Assembly: GCA_029262065.1 (NCBI GenBank) | Contig: JAJDAC010000033.1 | Location: 21,231 to 85,230 of the forward strand | DNA length: 64,000 nt | Direction of reading: 5' to 3' | Origin: Candidatus Krumholzibacteriota bacterium | GTDB taxonomy: Bacteria; Krumholzibacteriota; Krumholzibacteriia; JAJRXK01 | In this document: positions 34,901 through 43,781 of the stretch, piece after piece | Layout: each line of letters starts with the position of its first letter | How positions within the stretch are numbered: position 1 is the stretch's first letter | Notes under the pieces: generated by a model | The model's input: only the letters and a program-made list of their open reading frames with translations | The model's database searches: none | What the model was told of the DNA's origin: nothing | Translations under genes and position numbers: made by a program

Positions 34901-35317
34901 GTTCTGGCCGAGCTCTACGACAGCCTCTTGGAGCAGTCGTTCAGCGATCGAAACGGTCAGATCTCGATACTCACGCCCTACGACATACTGGTGGTGACAC
35001 CCTACAACGTGCAGGCAAACGCCCTGGCGCAACAATTGCCCGCCGGTGCGCGCGTGGGGACGGTCGACAAGTTTCAGGGCCAGGAGGCGCCGGTGGTCCT
35101 GGTCTCGATGTGCACGTCGGGATCCGAAGACCTCCCTCGCAACGTGGAGTTCCTGTACAGCACGAATCGTCTGAACGTGGCCATCTCACGCGCGCGATCG
35201 CTGGCCGTGGTCCTGGCGAGCCCAGGCCTGCTGAAACTGCCGTGCCGCACGGTCGAACAGATGCGAATGGTGAATACCATGCACTGGTTGGCGGAAGCTG
35301 GATCTACACCCGCATGA
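31961..35317 (+). CDS. TM0106-family RecB-like nuclease fused to Dna2/UPF1-type helicase
   Basis: 1118 aa, GTG start at 31961. The N-terminal third is a RecB-like PD-(D/E)XK nuclease (DWSYEVADTKLG is the acidic-Lys core) with a downstream cysteine cluster (PCSHCSICTQLPHC), typical of iron-sulfur-stabilised nucleases. Residues about 320-500 contain an RNase H-like exonuclease (DLFFDMEGDPFYPDGLEYLFG, then YNEVDCRSTWELR). The C-terminal half is an SF1 helicase: Walker A GPPGAGKTYTA, DEAGQV, GDQMQLSQPIRG and VDKFQGQEAPVVLVSM. The domain order equals the TM0106 group. It shares 14 bases tail to tail with the AddA-like gene. Confidence 0.9.
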   Translation: MIPAPEPSERQPEPGTKARLAATHVWQRMECPHLAYITLQGERRETLDDTTGALLRRKGYEHEQRVLAELRATHKRVVEVDSNAFLFDRRERTLQALRAGPPVIYQAALRHEQWHGFADFLLRVEQPSTLGDWSYEVADTKLGTTPKPAHVLQLCVYSRLLEQVQDRTPEFMHLILGDGRWASYRYDDFSRYARAQEKSLEDFDATQTEAPYPVPCSHCSICTQLPHCEARWETDDHLSRVATMRTAWAKQISEQGLRTVADLANAPQPPKLRNMATATAQRLHRQAQMQYAARTSGKPSFELLPPGDERGLARLPQPDAGDLFFDMEGDPFYPDGLEYLFGFVRVQDGEPVFTSFWAHDRDQERTAFAAAMDFMANHLKQHPQAHIYHYNHYEETACKRLASRHATHEAAFDTLLREQRFVDLYRVVRESLQTSQPNLSLKSLEVFYGRERFEPVSSAMDSVVAYEQYLETGDESRLEDIERYNEVDCRSTWELRKWLVSLRAPDIPWRLLPATTQERQEKWQEQESARQAYEEALLEECDPEERPWRSLLADLLGFHRREEKPEWWAQFDRQEKSHEDLVDDAECLGNLTLDADAPVGSIDRSRLYTYTFPPQDTKLKVGSDALLRSFESAGTIHQLDSDLGRVVIKRGANRDALPGRLSLLPRGPIGNRVLAEAIYRVAASVIAGDGKFAAVEALLRRTSPLSNQQLQPQATDDRNPYILDLATQMDGGVLFLQGPPGAGKTYTASHVIVGLMAQGYRVGVSSNSHKAIHNLLTAVESVAAEQDLTFSGVKKATAGKEGSHFEGRCIRSVTDNGKVGRQAQLLAGTAWLFARAQHEQALDYLFVDEAGQVSLANLVAMGTAAQNLVLVGDQMQLSQPIRGAHPGNSGLSALDHLLQGRAVIEPSRGVFLDTTWRMHPSVCRFISEAVYEGKLRSHADNDRQQIILNGSAHPQLLSHGIRFLPVEHVGCSQRSDEEAEVLAELYDSLLEQSFSDRNGQISILTPYDILVVTPYNVQANALAQQLPAGARVGTVDKFQGQEAPVVLVSMCTSGSEDLPRNVEFLYSTNRLNVAISRARSLAVVLASPGLLKLPCRTVEQMRMVNTMHWLAEAGSTPA

Positions 35318-38300
35318 GCACGCCACGGGCCGGTTCGCCCGTGGCCGAAGCAACCGCGCGCGCGTACAGACGAACCTGCTCACGGTAGGCGTCCAGCGGT
35401 GGTAGCTCGCGATCGGTCTTGAAGTCCAGGACCGTCCAGCCATCTTCGCCACGGAACGCCAGGTCGGCCACGCCTTCCAGCAGCACCTCGCCATCCTGCA
35501 GCAATGTAAGCGGCGTTTCGCGTCGACACGCCCCGCGCGTCAGTGCCTGGTAAGCTTGCTTGAGAATGTCATGGTCGAGCGCGGCCCGCACCGCCACCCG
35601 GGCGGCGTCCACTTCATCGGCCGACGCGCCCAGCACCCGCTGCTGCAGCTCGAGCACCGCATCGAGCGCCTCGTCGTTGGCATCAAGAGGAACCACCGCC
35701 AGCACCGCGTGCACGAAAATTCCAAAGCGAGGGCCGCCGGGACGCCCTTTGGCAATGGGCAGCTCCACCACCTCGACCTGTTCCGCGCCCTGTTCGTGAT
35801 CGGGATCCTGGCTCGCCTCGGTTATCGTGCGCACGTCAAGAGACATCTTCGAACCCGCGAACCGCGCCTCCAGCCTTTCCTGCGACCATCGAACATGACG
35901 CTCGACGTCGGCGGCGACGACCGCGTCGTCTACATCCTTGCTCAGCACATCCTGTTTGCGGATACCAAACTCGGGCGGCGCTCCAAGATTCAGGGTATGA
36001 GGGTCCCACCACACGACACGATGATCACCCACGGTGTATTGACCGGGCGTGACCCACTCCGCATCAAACGCGGCCGACTGCGGGCGTGCCACCACGGAAT
36101 CCTGACCAAACTCGGGACAGTGTTCCGCCGGATCCGGATGCGCCCACTGGTCGTGTGTCGGATACACGCTTTCGTTCAGCATCCCCAACCAGCCCAGCGG
36201 ATTCATCCGATCGTCGAGCGAGCCTTCTCCCCAGCGCCGGTCGCCCACGGTGGGGACCACCAACAATTCACGCGCCCGCGTCGCCGCCACGTAGGCAATG
36301 CGCACGCCCTCGGCCGCGTCGCGCGCCACCTCTTCTTCGCGCGCCTGCAACAGTTCCAACGGCGACCAACCTCCAATGCGGATCGCACACAGATCCCGCG
36401 CGGCGTCGATGGTTCGCGAGGCGTCGGCGCGAGCCAGCTTGGCAGTGGGGTCCACCAGAATCACGATGGGGAATTCCAGGCCCTTCGCACGATGCACGGT
36501 CATCAGACGCACACCCTCGCTGCCGTCCTCGAGAATCGGAGCCTGACCCGTGGCGCTGCGCTGGGCTTCTTCTTCCAGTCGCTGTACGAATCCGCGAAAG
36601 GAGATGCCGCCCTCGCCTTCGAAGGCGCGTGCCTGGTCGGCCAGGTGAAGTACGTTGGCCAGCGCCTGCTCACCCGAAGGCCGCAACGCAATCGCCGCGT
36701 GCGCGCGCGTACTCTCGAGCAACGCGTCCACGGTGTCGGCGATCGGCCGTTCGTTGCGCAGCCGATGCAGATCCTGAAGAATGGCCAATGCCTCGACGAT
36801 GGGCTCCAACCGGGCATCGACCGATTCGGGACGCCGAAACGGATGCAGGTGGCGCACACGCATGCGGTACTCCAACAGTTCTTCATCGCCGATGGCGAAC
36901 AGCGACCCTCTGAGCGTCGAGAACACGGCCAGCTCGTCGTCGGGCCATTCAATGGCCCGCAGCGCCGTACGAACCGATTCCACTTCTTCGCGCGTATGGA
37001 ATGATCGGCCTCCCACCAACAGATGTCGGATGCCGCGTGCCTCCAGGGCATCCACGTAGGGCCGGGTGACATCCTGAAACCACGCCTCGAACCGCCGAAA
37101 CAGCAGACAGATGTGGCGCGGCTGGATGGCCACGCGTTCGTCGGGGCGCTCGCGGCCGCTGACCGTCCATTGGCTGTCGTTGACCAGCCATTCCACGTAT
37201 GCGCCCACCGCGTCGGGCAACGATTCGGTCATGGCGGCTTGCGACACGTTTCGCATGCCGTAGGGGCGCGGAATGGGCAGGGCCACCACCGACGGCTGAT
37301 CGATGTCCGGACGATACGGCGTCAGGGGAACGTAACCCGCCTGGTTGGCGTCTTCATCGCTGACCATTACACGCGAGAAGGCCGCATTGATGGCCCGTTG
37401 CAAGTTGGGAAGGGCGCGAAAGCTGGTGGTCAAAGCAAGTAGCTGGGCACCCTGGGCCACCAATTGCTTCTTCACACCCAGGTAGGTGCCCACGTCGGCG
37501 CGCCGGAATCGATAGATGGCCTGCTTGGGGTCTCCCACCAGGAACAACTTTCCTGGCCGCGGAGTGACCTGGCGCCAGTCGCTTCCCTCGGGCGACTGCG
37601 CGGCCAGAAGCAGCAGGATTTCGGCCTGCAATGGGTCGGTATCCTGAAACTCGTCGACGAAGATGTGGCTGAAGCGGTCCTGGAATTCGGCGCGCACATG
37701 CGTCTGGTCGCGCACCAGGTCGCGGGTGCGCAACAGCAGGTCCACGAAGTCCAGACGGCCCCGCCGGTGCTTCTGTTCTTCGTACTGCTCCACGGCACCG
37801 AACAGTTCTACCTGTAGCAGTGCCGCCAGATCGGCGTCGGAATTTCGCGAGAAGTGCTCGAGAGCCAGTATGAACCTGGCGTGTGCATCATGGATATCAG
37901 CGCGCTCCAAGCCTTCGCCGAACCATTTCCCGCGGCCCTTGCCCGGGCTGCGCGCATCTTGATAACGCCACTCCTGCGCCAGGCTCACGAACTGAGCCTC
38001 CAATCCGTCGTGGTCCCGATCGCGCACGGCCTCCTGTCGTTCGACCAGATCGCTCAGGTCCTGCAGGGCCGCGGTATCGCGGTAGAAGTAGTCCCGCTCG
38101 GGAGCGGAGCATCGGGCTCGCTGGGCCACGAACCGGTGCAACTGATCGATCAGACCATCGATCTGGTTCTCGCGCGGAAAATCGGGGCGGGTCCAGGGCG
38201 CGCGAAAATCACGCCACGAGGCCAGGGTACGCGCGGCCGACTGCAGGCGCCCAATGGGCCCATCGGCGTCGCGGCCCGACGCCCGACGCAACGAGCGCCG

Positions 38301-38768
38301 GATTCCCTCGGTTGGTGCCTCGAGTTGATCCTGCAACCAGCGACGAAACGTCTCGGCGAACAGCCGATCGGACTCGGGCTCGGTAAGCACCTCGAATTCG
38401 GGATCCACCCGGGCCTCAATCGAACGCTCGCGTAGCAGGTCGGCGCAGAAGCCGTGGATCGTGCCCACGCGTGCCTCTTCCAGCAAACCCAACGCCGTCT
38501 CCACGCGTTGCCGGGTGTCGTCGTCGGCGTCACGTCGCTTCTGTTCCAGCTCGGCACGTAGCCGCAGCTTCAGCTCGCCCGCGGCCTTCTCGGTAAAGGT
38601 TACGGCCACCAGACTGCCCACATCGGCCCGCCCCTGGGCGATTACCTCGACCATCCGGCCGACCAGGGCGGTGGTCTTGCCGGTGCCGGCCGCGGCTTCG
38701 ACCACCAACGTGGCGTCGAGATCCTGCGCAATGGTGTCGCGCGCGGCCTGGTCGGCGATCTTCTTCAC
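35304..38768 (-). CDS. AddA/RecB-like helicase-exonuclease subunit
   Basis: 1154 aa, GTG 38768 start overlapping the upstream stop (GTGA). UvrD-type SF1A helicase: Walker A EAAAGTGKTTALVGRM, VTFTEKAAGELKLRLR, FVDEFQDTDPLQAEIL, LVGDPKQAIYRFRRAD, and motif V/VI VRLMTVHRAKGLEFPIV with YVAATRARELLVV. The C-terminal nuclease core is WTVLDFKTDRE. Together with the coupled upstream nuclease subunit it should form a double-strand-break resection enzyme like AddAB or AdnAB. It is larger than Rep/UvrD because of the C-terminal nuclease. The naming as AddA is by domain order. Confidence 0.9.
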   Translation of the reverse strand: MKKIADQAARDTIAQDLDATLVVEAAAGTGKTTALVGRMVEVIAQGRADVGSLVAVTFTEKAAGELKLRLRAELEQKRRDADDDTRQRVETALGLLEEARVGTIHGFCADLLRERSIEARVDPEFEVLTEPESDRLFAETFRRWLQDQLEAPTEGIRRSLRRASGRDADGPIGRLQSAARTLASWRDFRAPWTRPDFPRENQIDGLIDQLHRFVAQRARCSAPERDYFYRDTAALQDLSDLVERQEAVRDRDHDGLEAQFVSLAQEWRYQDARSPGKGRGKWFGEGLERADIHDAHARFILALEHFSRNSDADLAALLQVELFGAVEQYEEQKHRRGRLDFVDLLLRTRDLVRDQTHVRAEFQDRFSHIFVDEFQDTDPLQAEILLLLAAQSPEGSDWRQVTPRPGKLFLVGDPKQAIYRFRRADVGTYLGVKKQLVAQGAQLLALTTSFRALPNLQRAINAAFSRVMVSDEDANQAGYVPLTPYRPDIDQPSVVALPIPRPYGMRNVSQAAMTESLPDAVGAYVEWLVNDSQWTVSGRERPDERVAIQPRHICLLFRRFEAWFQDVTRPYVDALEARGIRHLLVGGRSFHTREEVESVRTALRAIEWPDDELAVFSTLRGSLFAIGDEELLEYRMRVRHLHPFRRPESVDARLEPIVEALAILQDLHRLRNERPIADTVDALLESTRAHAAIALRPSGEQALANVLHLADQARAFEGEGGISFRGFVQRLEEEAQRSATGQAPILEDGSEGVRLMTVHRAKGLEFPIVILVDPTAKLARADASRTIDAARDLCAIRIGGWSPLELLQAREEEVARDAAEGVRIAYVAATRARELLVVPTVGDRRWGEGSLDDRMNPLGWLGMLNESVYPTHDQWAHPDPAEHCPEFGQDSVVARPQSAAFDAEWVTPGQYTVGDHRVVWWDPHTLNLGAPPEFGIRKQDVLSKDVDDAVVAADVERHVRWSQERLEARFAGSKMSLDVRTITEASQDPDHEQGAEQVEVVELPIAKGRPGGPRFGIFVHAVLAVVPLDANDEALDAVLELQQRVLGASADEVDAARVAVRAALDHDILKQAYQALTRGACRRETPLTLLQDGEVLLEGVADLAFRGEDGWTVLDFKTDRELPPLDAYREQVRLYARAVASATGEPARGVLMRV

Positions 38769-41700
38769 GGGTCTTTCCTCAGTTCCAGCAGTCCATCGAT
38801 GAGCGCGGGGTCCTTGCGCAGAATACGCTGCTCTTCGTTGGGACCGCACACCGCGCGAAAATCACAGTAGCGGCACGCGTCCTTGCGCGGCGCGGGAGGT
38901 AGAACGCCGCCCACGATCGATTGGTCCACCTGGGCCAGAACCTTGTTGGCGTACAGTTTCGACCAGGCGTTGATGTCGATGGGCAACTCGGTAAAGCCGC
39001 CGCGCGACGTGCAGAACCACAGGCGGCCCAGCGTTACGGGTTTGCCCAGGGCTTCTTCCAACGCCAGTCCGTAGAGTACCGGCTGTAGTACTTCGCCACC
39101 GGCCACCACCGTGCCACGCTTCCAACGGTTTTTCCCGGTCTTGTGGTCGGTCACCCGCAGCGATTCGCCGTCGCGGGATTCTTCGACCATGTCGATGGCG
39201 CCCCGGAGCTTCCAGCCACCCGCCAGTTCCACTGGTTCGACCCGACTATGCGGATCGTGTTCGGCATTGGGGGCAAGGCCGAATGCGTATTCGAACCGCA
39301 GCGGCGTCCACTGATGTGATTCGTCGCTCAGCATGCGCAACCACACGCGTAGGTCAGCGCGCAGGGTTTCGACCTCGTCATCCCACACGCGTGTAATGGC
39401 CGGGGCCAGCAGCTCGCTGTACTCCTTCGCCACGGTCGCCAGCACGAAGTCAAGGCGATCGACCGCTTCGCCCAGTTGACTGGGATCGATCGGCAGTTTG
39501 CCTCGGGTCTGGCTGTCGCGCAGAAACCGCGCCTGCACCTCGTGCACCAGACTGCCGCGCGTCAGGGGGTCCATTCGCACCACGGCGACCGGCTCCTCGC
39601 GCGGGCGCAGGCGATGGATGGCCGACAGGAAGAATCGATACGGGCAGGCCGCGTAGTGTTGCAACGACGTGGGCGAGAACGACCGTTGTTTCAGGCTTTG
39701 CTCGGCCAGAATGGGGCCCGTGATATCATCGATACCGACCATGCCGTCGGCCTCGGACCACTTGCGCCGCCAGCGTAGCCATCGCGTGCGCAACGACCGG
39801 GCCATGGCCGGATTCAACTCCAACAGATAGCGCGCGCGCCCGTGATAATCGACGCTGCCCGCGCGCAACATGGGGCCCAGCGTGGCCAGATCGTGCTCGG
39901 GCGCATCGATGGCGTCGTTGGCATCGGCCGGCGCCGGCCACGCCAGCCGCGCATCGGCGGCGGCCGCCTTGTCGCGGGCAAATTCGTCGGCATCGGGAAT
40001 GCGTCCCGCCAACGCCCGCTCGATATCGAGACCATAAAAGGATGGCACGCGGGGGCGACCCTCGCGCAACTCCACGCGGGGATAGGACAAGACCAGGCGT
40101 TCGGTGGCCGCGCCCACCGACAAGCGCAATAGCACACGTTCCTGCTGCGCCCGATCGTCGCGCACCATGAGCTGCTCGTGCACGCGCCGTCGGGTGCTGT
40201 CGTGCAACAGAGGGTCTTCCCGCAACCGGCGCGGGAACACCCGCTCGGCCAGGCCCGGCACGAACACCCAGCGAAACGATCGGCCCCTCGCCTGATCCGG
40301 CGAACCCACGAAGACGTGACCAAAACGGTGCAGCGGCGGTTCCTCCTGCAGGTCGGACAACCGCGGCGCCAACACCGACCGGACTTCGTCGATCGTAACC
40401 GGGCCCACCTTGGCCATGGGCTGCATCTCGGCCAACACGCTCAGAACCCGTTCGGGCCGACGCAACGTCATGGGCGCCAGACGAGCCAGGTGCTCCAGCC
40501 ACACCCCCCAGGGCGCCGACGCGGGAAATGCATCGAGAATGTCGATAACCGGCAACGCGAACGCTTCCAGATGCGCCAGATTCTGTAGGTCGCGTTCGAG
40601 CGCGGCGACCTGGAGCGCTTCGGGGTCGCGCCTCGTCAGTTCCTGCAGCCGCAGCTTGGTTTCGCTTTTCAGACCCGACAGTCGACGGCGCCAGCGACTG
40701 GCCTGGCCAATGACCGCGGCCTCCACCAGGAACTCTTCCCACTTCCACGGCGCGCGCAGACTGCCGGCCAGATGGGGCTGGGCGTCATCATCGGGTTGAT
40801 CATTGGGCTCTGGCTCAGGCGGGACATCGAAGGCCAGCGAGAGTTGACCCACCGCATCCGAGACGATGAGCGTTTCCTCGCGCGGCGGCGCCCATTGCGG
40901 ACGATCGACGGGAGGTGCTCCCTCGTCGAGGAATGGCACCTGCGCAAACGCCAGGTACTCGGCGAAACGTCGCGCCGAAAGTTGCTCGCAGGCGCAGGCC
41001 AACAGAGCCAGGAAGGCTCGGCCCGCGGGGTCGGGGCGGCGCACGCCGCGCGCGAACCACGCCGGCACGTCGGCGCGTCGCAGCGCCGTGGACAGGAGCC
41101 CCGAGTACGACTCGGGTGCACGCAGCAGTACCGCCATCTCGTCGAAGCGAACCCCTTGCCGGGACGCCCGAACGATTTCGCGCGCGATCTCCACGCACTC
41201 GCGTCCCTCGCCGGGTGCGGAAAAGAAATGGACCGTGTCATCGGGTGACGCCGCGGGGGCAGCGGTGTCCTCGAACAGGTACCGGCGCAAGCGCGACAGG
41301 CCCTGCTCTCCTTGATCTTCGAGTTCGTCGGGACTGTCGACCAACCCCTTCAGCGATGCGAGGGTGGCCACATCGCCGCGAGGCACGGTCAAGATGGCCT
41401 TGGGCGCGGCTCGCACCAGCGTTTCCACGAACTCGCGTTCGGCCCGATGCACCACCGGTACATCCAACAACACCAATGGGAGCTGGGTCAGCCCCTCGAT
41501 ATCGTTGCCCACCGACTGCGTGGCCAGCGCCAGCAGGTCGGCGCGGTCGGCCACCCCCACCCGGGCACAGGCTTCCTCGTACGCCTCCAACAAATGCCCC
41601 AGGTCGGGATCGGCCTCGGCCACCGCACTGGCCGGGACGCCGGCCAAGCGCAGGTCAGCCAGGGTGGCGGCCAGGGCCCGCGGGAAACCAGGACAGGCGG

Positions 41701-42031
41701 TCACCGGAGCAAGTCTGGGGGTAGCGCCCTTTTCGGCGGCATCGAACGCGATATTCGCGGCGATGGCTTCGCGACCCAGACTGGTCGACGGAGCCAGCCT
41801 CTCCGCCGCCAGCGCGCCCGTGGCCAAACGCCCCACCAGCTGCCCAAAGCTGAACCGATGCAGCCCAAACGTGGCGGGGCGCTGTCGCGTGAGACGCCGC
41901 ACCAGATCGTCGACCGCGTCGCGATACGCTCCCACCAGCAACACTTCGGTGCCCGGCTCCAGCGCGCCCAGGAACTCCTCGACGCGCTCGAGCCGCATGG
42001 CGGCGCTGGTGGATATGCAGAGTTGAATCAT
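38765..42031 (-). CDS. AddB-like helicase/nuclease subunit with iron-sulfur cysteines
   Basis: 1088 aa. The N-terminal two thirds are a degenerate helicase fold (LLVGAYRDAVDDLV, FVGSPDQARGRSFRWVFVPGLAERVFP); the usual Walker A lysine motif is not visible. The C-terminal PD-(D/E)XK nuclease has FSPTSLQHYAACPYRFFLSAI and DHKTGKNRWKRG. Four cysteines (ACPYR, then DACRYCDFRAVC) fit the AddB iron-sulfur cluster. The stop overlaps the AddA-like start, implying one operon with a 1:1 product ratio. No RBS as clear as in other genes; ATG 42031 is used. Confidence 0.85.
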   Translation of the reverse strand: MIQLCISTSAAMRLERVEEFLGALEPGTEVLLVGAYRDAVDDLVRRLTRQRPATFGLHRFSFGQLVGRLATGALAAERLAPSTSLGREAIAANIAFDAAEKGATPRLAPVTACPGFPRALAATLADLRLAGVPASAVAEADPDLGHLLEAYEEACARVGVADRADLLALATQSVGNDIEGLTQLPLVLLDVPVVHRAEREFVETLVRAAPKAILTVPRGDVATLASLKGLVDSPDELEDQGEQGLSRLRRYLFEDTAAPAASPDDTVHFFSAPGEGRECVEIAREIVRASRQGVRFDEMAVLLRAPESYSGLLSTALRRADVPAWFARGVRRPDPAGRAFLALLACACEQLSARRFAEYLAFAQVPFLDEGAPPVDRPQWAPPREETLIVSDAVGQLSLAFDVPPEPEPNDQPDDDAQPHLAGSLRAPWKWEEFLVEAAVIGQASRWRRRLSGLKSETKLRLQELTRRDPEALQVAALERDLQNLAHLEAFALPVIDILDAFPASAPWGVWLEHLARLAPMTLRRPERVLSVLAEMQPMAKVGPVTIDEVRSVLAPRLSDLQEEPPLHRFGHVFVGSPDQARGRSFRWVFVPGLAERVFPRRLREDPLLHDSTRRRVHEQLMVRDDRAQQERVLLRLSVGAATERLVLSYPRVELREGRPRVPSFYGLDIERALAGRIPDADEFARDKAAAADARLAWPAPADANDAIDAPEHDLATLGPMLRAGSVDYHGRARYLLELNPAMARSLRTRWLRWRRKWSEADGMVGIDDITGPILAEQSLKQRSFSPTSLQHYAACPYRFFLSAIHRLRPREEPVAVVRMDPLTRGSLVHEVQARFLRDSQTRGKLPIDPSQLGEAVDRLDFVLATVAKEYSELLAPAITRVWDDEVETLRADLRVWLRMLSDESHQWTPLRFEYAFGLAPNAEHDPHSRVEPVELAGGWKLRGAIDMVEESRDGESLRVTDHKTGKNRWKRGTVVAGGEVLQPVLYGLALEEALGKPVTLGRLWFCTSRGGFTELPIDINAWSKLYANKVLAQVDQSIVGGVLPPAPRKDACRYCDFRAVCGPNEEQRILRKDPALIDGLLELRKDP

Positions 42032-42151
42032 CGCGTGGGCATTCTAGGGCGGAAGAGCAGCGGAAGCAAAGGCTGCCCTGTGCGGTCGACCGATCGGCGT
42101 CGTTGATAGGGGAAAGAACGACGATCCACCCGACAATTGGAGGCACCCACT

Positions 42152-43750
42152 ATGACTTGCCGCTCCCTATTCCTGGTTCTGTTCGCCCTGGTCGGACTCG
42201 TGGCCCCGGCCTCGGCCAACTTCATATACCTGAACGCGGAGTTCGACGGCAAGACGGTTGGGCAGCCGTTGGGCCGCGGCGGAGCTGAAATCGGCGAGCC
42301 GACCACGGGGCTCCACGACACGCCGACCGACGAGATCGTGAACGTGGCTCCCGGCAACAACGCCGTCCGGGTGGAGGATTCCGACAATTTCGCCGGCTCG
42401 GCCGACTTCCTCTACTTCACGTTCGCCGATTCACGTCAGCTGGACAGTGGCCGGCTGACTCTCACTTTCGAGATCACACCGGAGATCCAGGACGTCTACG
42501 AACTCCAGATCCTGGGTACGGGTGTGGACAACTACTTTGGCCTGGAGTTCGACCAGGCCGGATTCCTCTACTGGCGCGACGACGACGATCCCGCCGTGAA
42601 TTTCGACACCTACACGGTGGGCACCACCTACGCCGTCGAGCTGATCTACGACCTGGACGACTACACCTACACGTTCAATCTGAACGGCGTGAACATCCTG
42701 ACCGATGAATCCTCGGGCTTCGCTACCGGCGCCATCGAGGGCATGGCCATCGGCAACGGTTTCGACGGCAACAATACGGGCTCGTGCCTCATCGACAACG
42801 TCCGCGCGGTGTACAGACCGGGTGAAGCCAACGTGCTGCTTTCGGCCAACTTCAGCGCCAAGCCACTGGGACCCATCGGCACCGGCGGCGCCTCGGAGCA
42901 CGAACCAGTTGACGTCGATCCGGGAGCAATCGCCACCGTTGAGAACGCCAACCCTATCCTGAGCGGCAAGTACCTTCAGATCGTAGATGACGAACCTTTG
43001 AACTCGGCCACGGTGGAGTTCCAACTTCGCGATGCCGTGGAAGTGACCACCGGTAGCGTCTGCGTCTCTTTCGTGGTCAGCGTGGACAACGTGGAGCCGT
43101 TTTTCATCCACTTCTACGAGCAAGGAGGAGCCTCGTCGACGTTCATGCAGGTGGAGTTCAACAATCTGGGCGAGATCCTGCTCAAAGATGAACTCAGCCA
43201 ACCGAACGGCCTGGTGGTTGGCACCTACTCCGTGGACACGCCTCTGCGCATGACGTTCAACTTTGAAATGGACTACGGACTGACCTCGGCCTGGATCGAC
43301 GGTAACCAGGTACTGACCAACCGGGCCCATGGCATCGTCGGCGATGGGCTGGGGTCAATCTACTTCGGCCACACCGCCGACGGTAATACCACGGGTATCA
43401 TGAAGCTGGATGGGCTTACCGTGTACCACAGTGGAAGCGCAACGCCGGCGCCGCCGGCCACGCCGCAGGTATTGGCCAGCGTTCTGCACCCCGCGTCGCC
43501 CAATCCGTTCAATCCCACCACGACCATTCGATATGAACTGGACCGCTCGGCCCCGGTCGCGCTGGACCTGTTCGACGTACGCGGCCGTCATGTGGTGAAC
43601 CTGATCGACGATCATCGTTCGGCGGGCAACCACGCGGTGCAGTGGAACGGCCGTGACCGGCGCGGCGACGCGGTCGCCTCGGGCGTGTACTACGCCACGT
43701 TGCGCACGCCGGCCGAGAGTCTGCGCATCAAACTGGTTCTCAGCAAATAG
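42152..43750 (+). CDS. Secreted protein with two LamG-like domains and FlgD-like C-terminal domain
   Basis: 532 aa. ATG 42152 has GGAGG upstream and opens a signal peptide (CRSLFLVLFALVGLVAPASAN). Two tandem jelly-roll-like domains occupy about 25-230 and 235-430: FIYLNAEFDGKTVGQPLGRGG and VLLSANFSAKPLGPIGTGG are equivalent starts. Each has strands like LTLTFEITPEIQDVYELQIL and VCVSFVVSVDNVEPFFIHF, and FTFNLNGVNI or WIDGNQVL turns. Residues about 443-532 are the FlgD-like module (SPNPFNPTTTIRYEL, WNGRDRRGD, VASGVYYATL). It is probably a surface-bound carbohydrate- or matrix-binding protein. Confidence 0.78.
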   Translation: MTCRSLFLVLFALVGLVAPASANFIYLNAEFDGKTVGQPLGRGGAEIGEPTTGLHDTPTDEIVNVAPGNNAVRVEDSDNFAGSADFLYFTFADSRQLDSGRLTLTFEITPEIQDVYELQILGTGVDNYFGLEFDQAGFLYWRDDDDPAVNFDTYTVGTTYAVELIYDLDDYTYTFNLNGVNILTDESSGFATGAIEGMAIGNGFDGNNTGSCLIDNVRAVYRPGEANVLLSANFSAKPLGPIGTGGASEHEPVDVDPGAIATVENANPILSGKYLQIVDDEPLNSATVEFQLRDAVEVTTGSVCVSFVVSVDNVEPFFIHFYEQGGASSTFMQVEFNNLGEILLKDELSQPNGLVVGTYSVDTPLRMTFNFEMDYGLTSAWIDGNQVLTNRAHGIVGDGLGSIYFGHTADGNTTGIMKLDGLTVYHSGSATPAPPATPQVLASVLHPASPNPFNPTTTIRYELDRSAPVALDLFDVRGRHVVNLIDDHRSAGNHAVQWNGRDRRGDAVASGVYYATLRTPAESLRIKLVLSK

Positions 43751-43781
43751 CCGGCGACTCGCGGGGCGTCGCTGCGGTCTC

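Noticed and set aside
35556..37004. Long plus-strand frame opposite the AddA-like gene
   Set aside because: It covers the C-terminal half of a clear helicase-nuclease; no motifs or start site support it.
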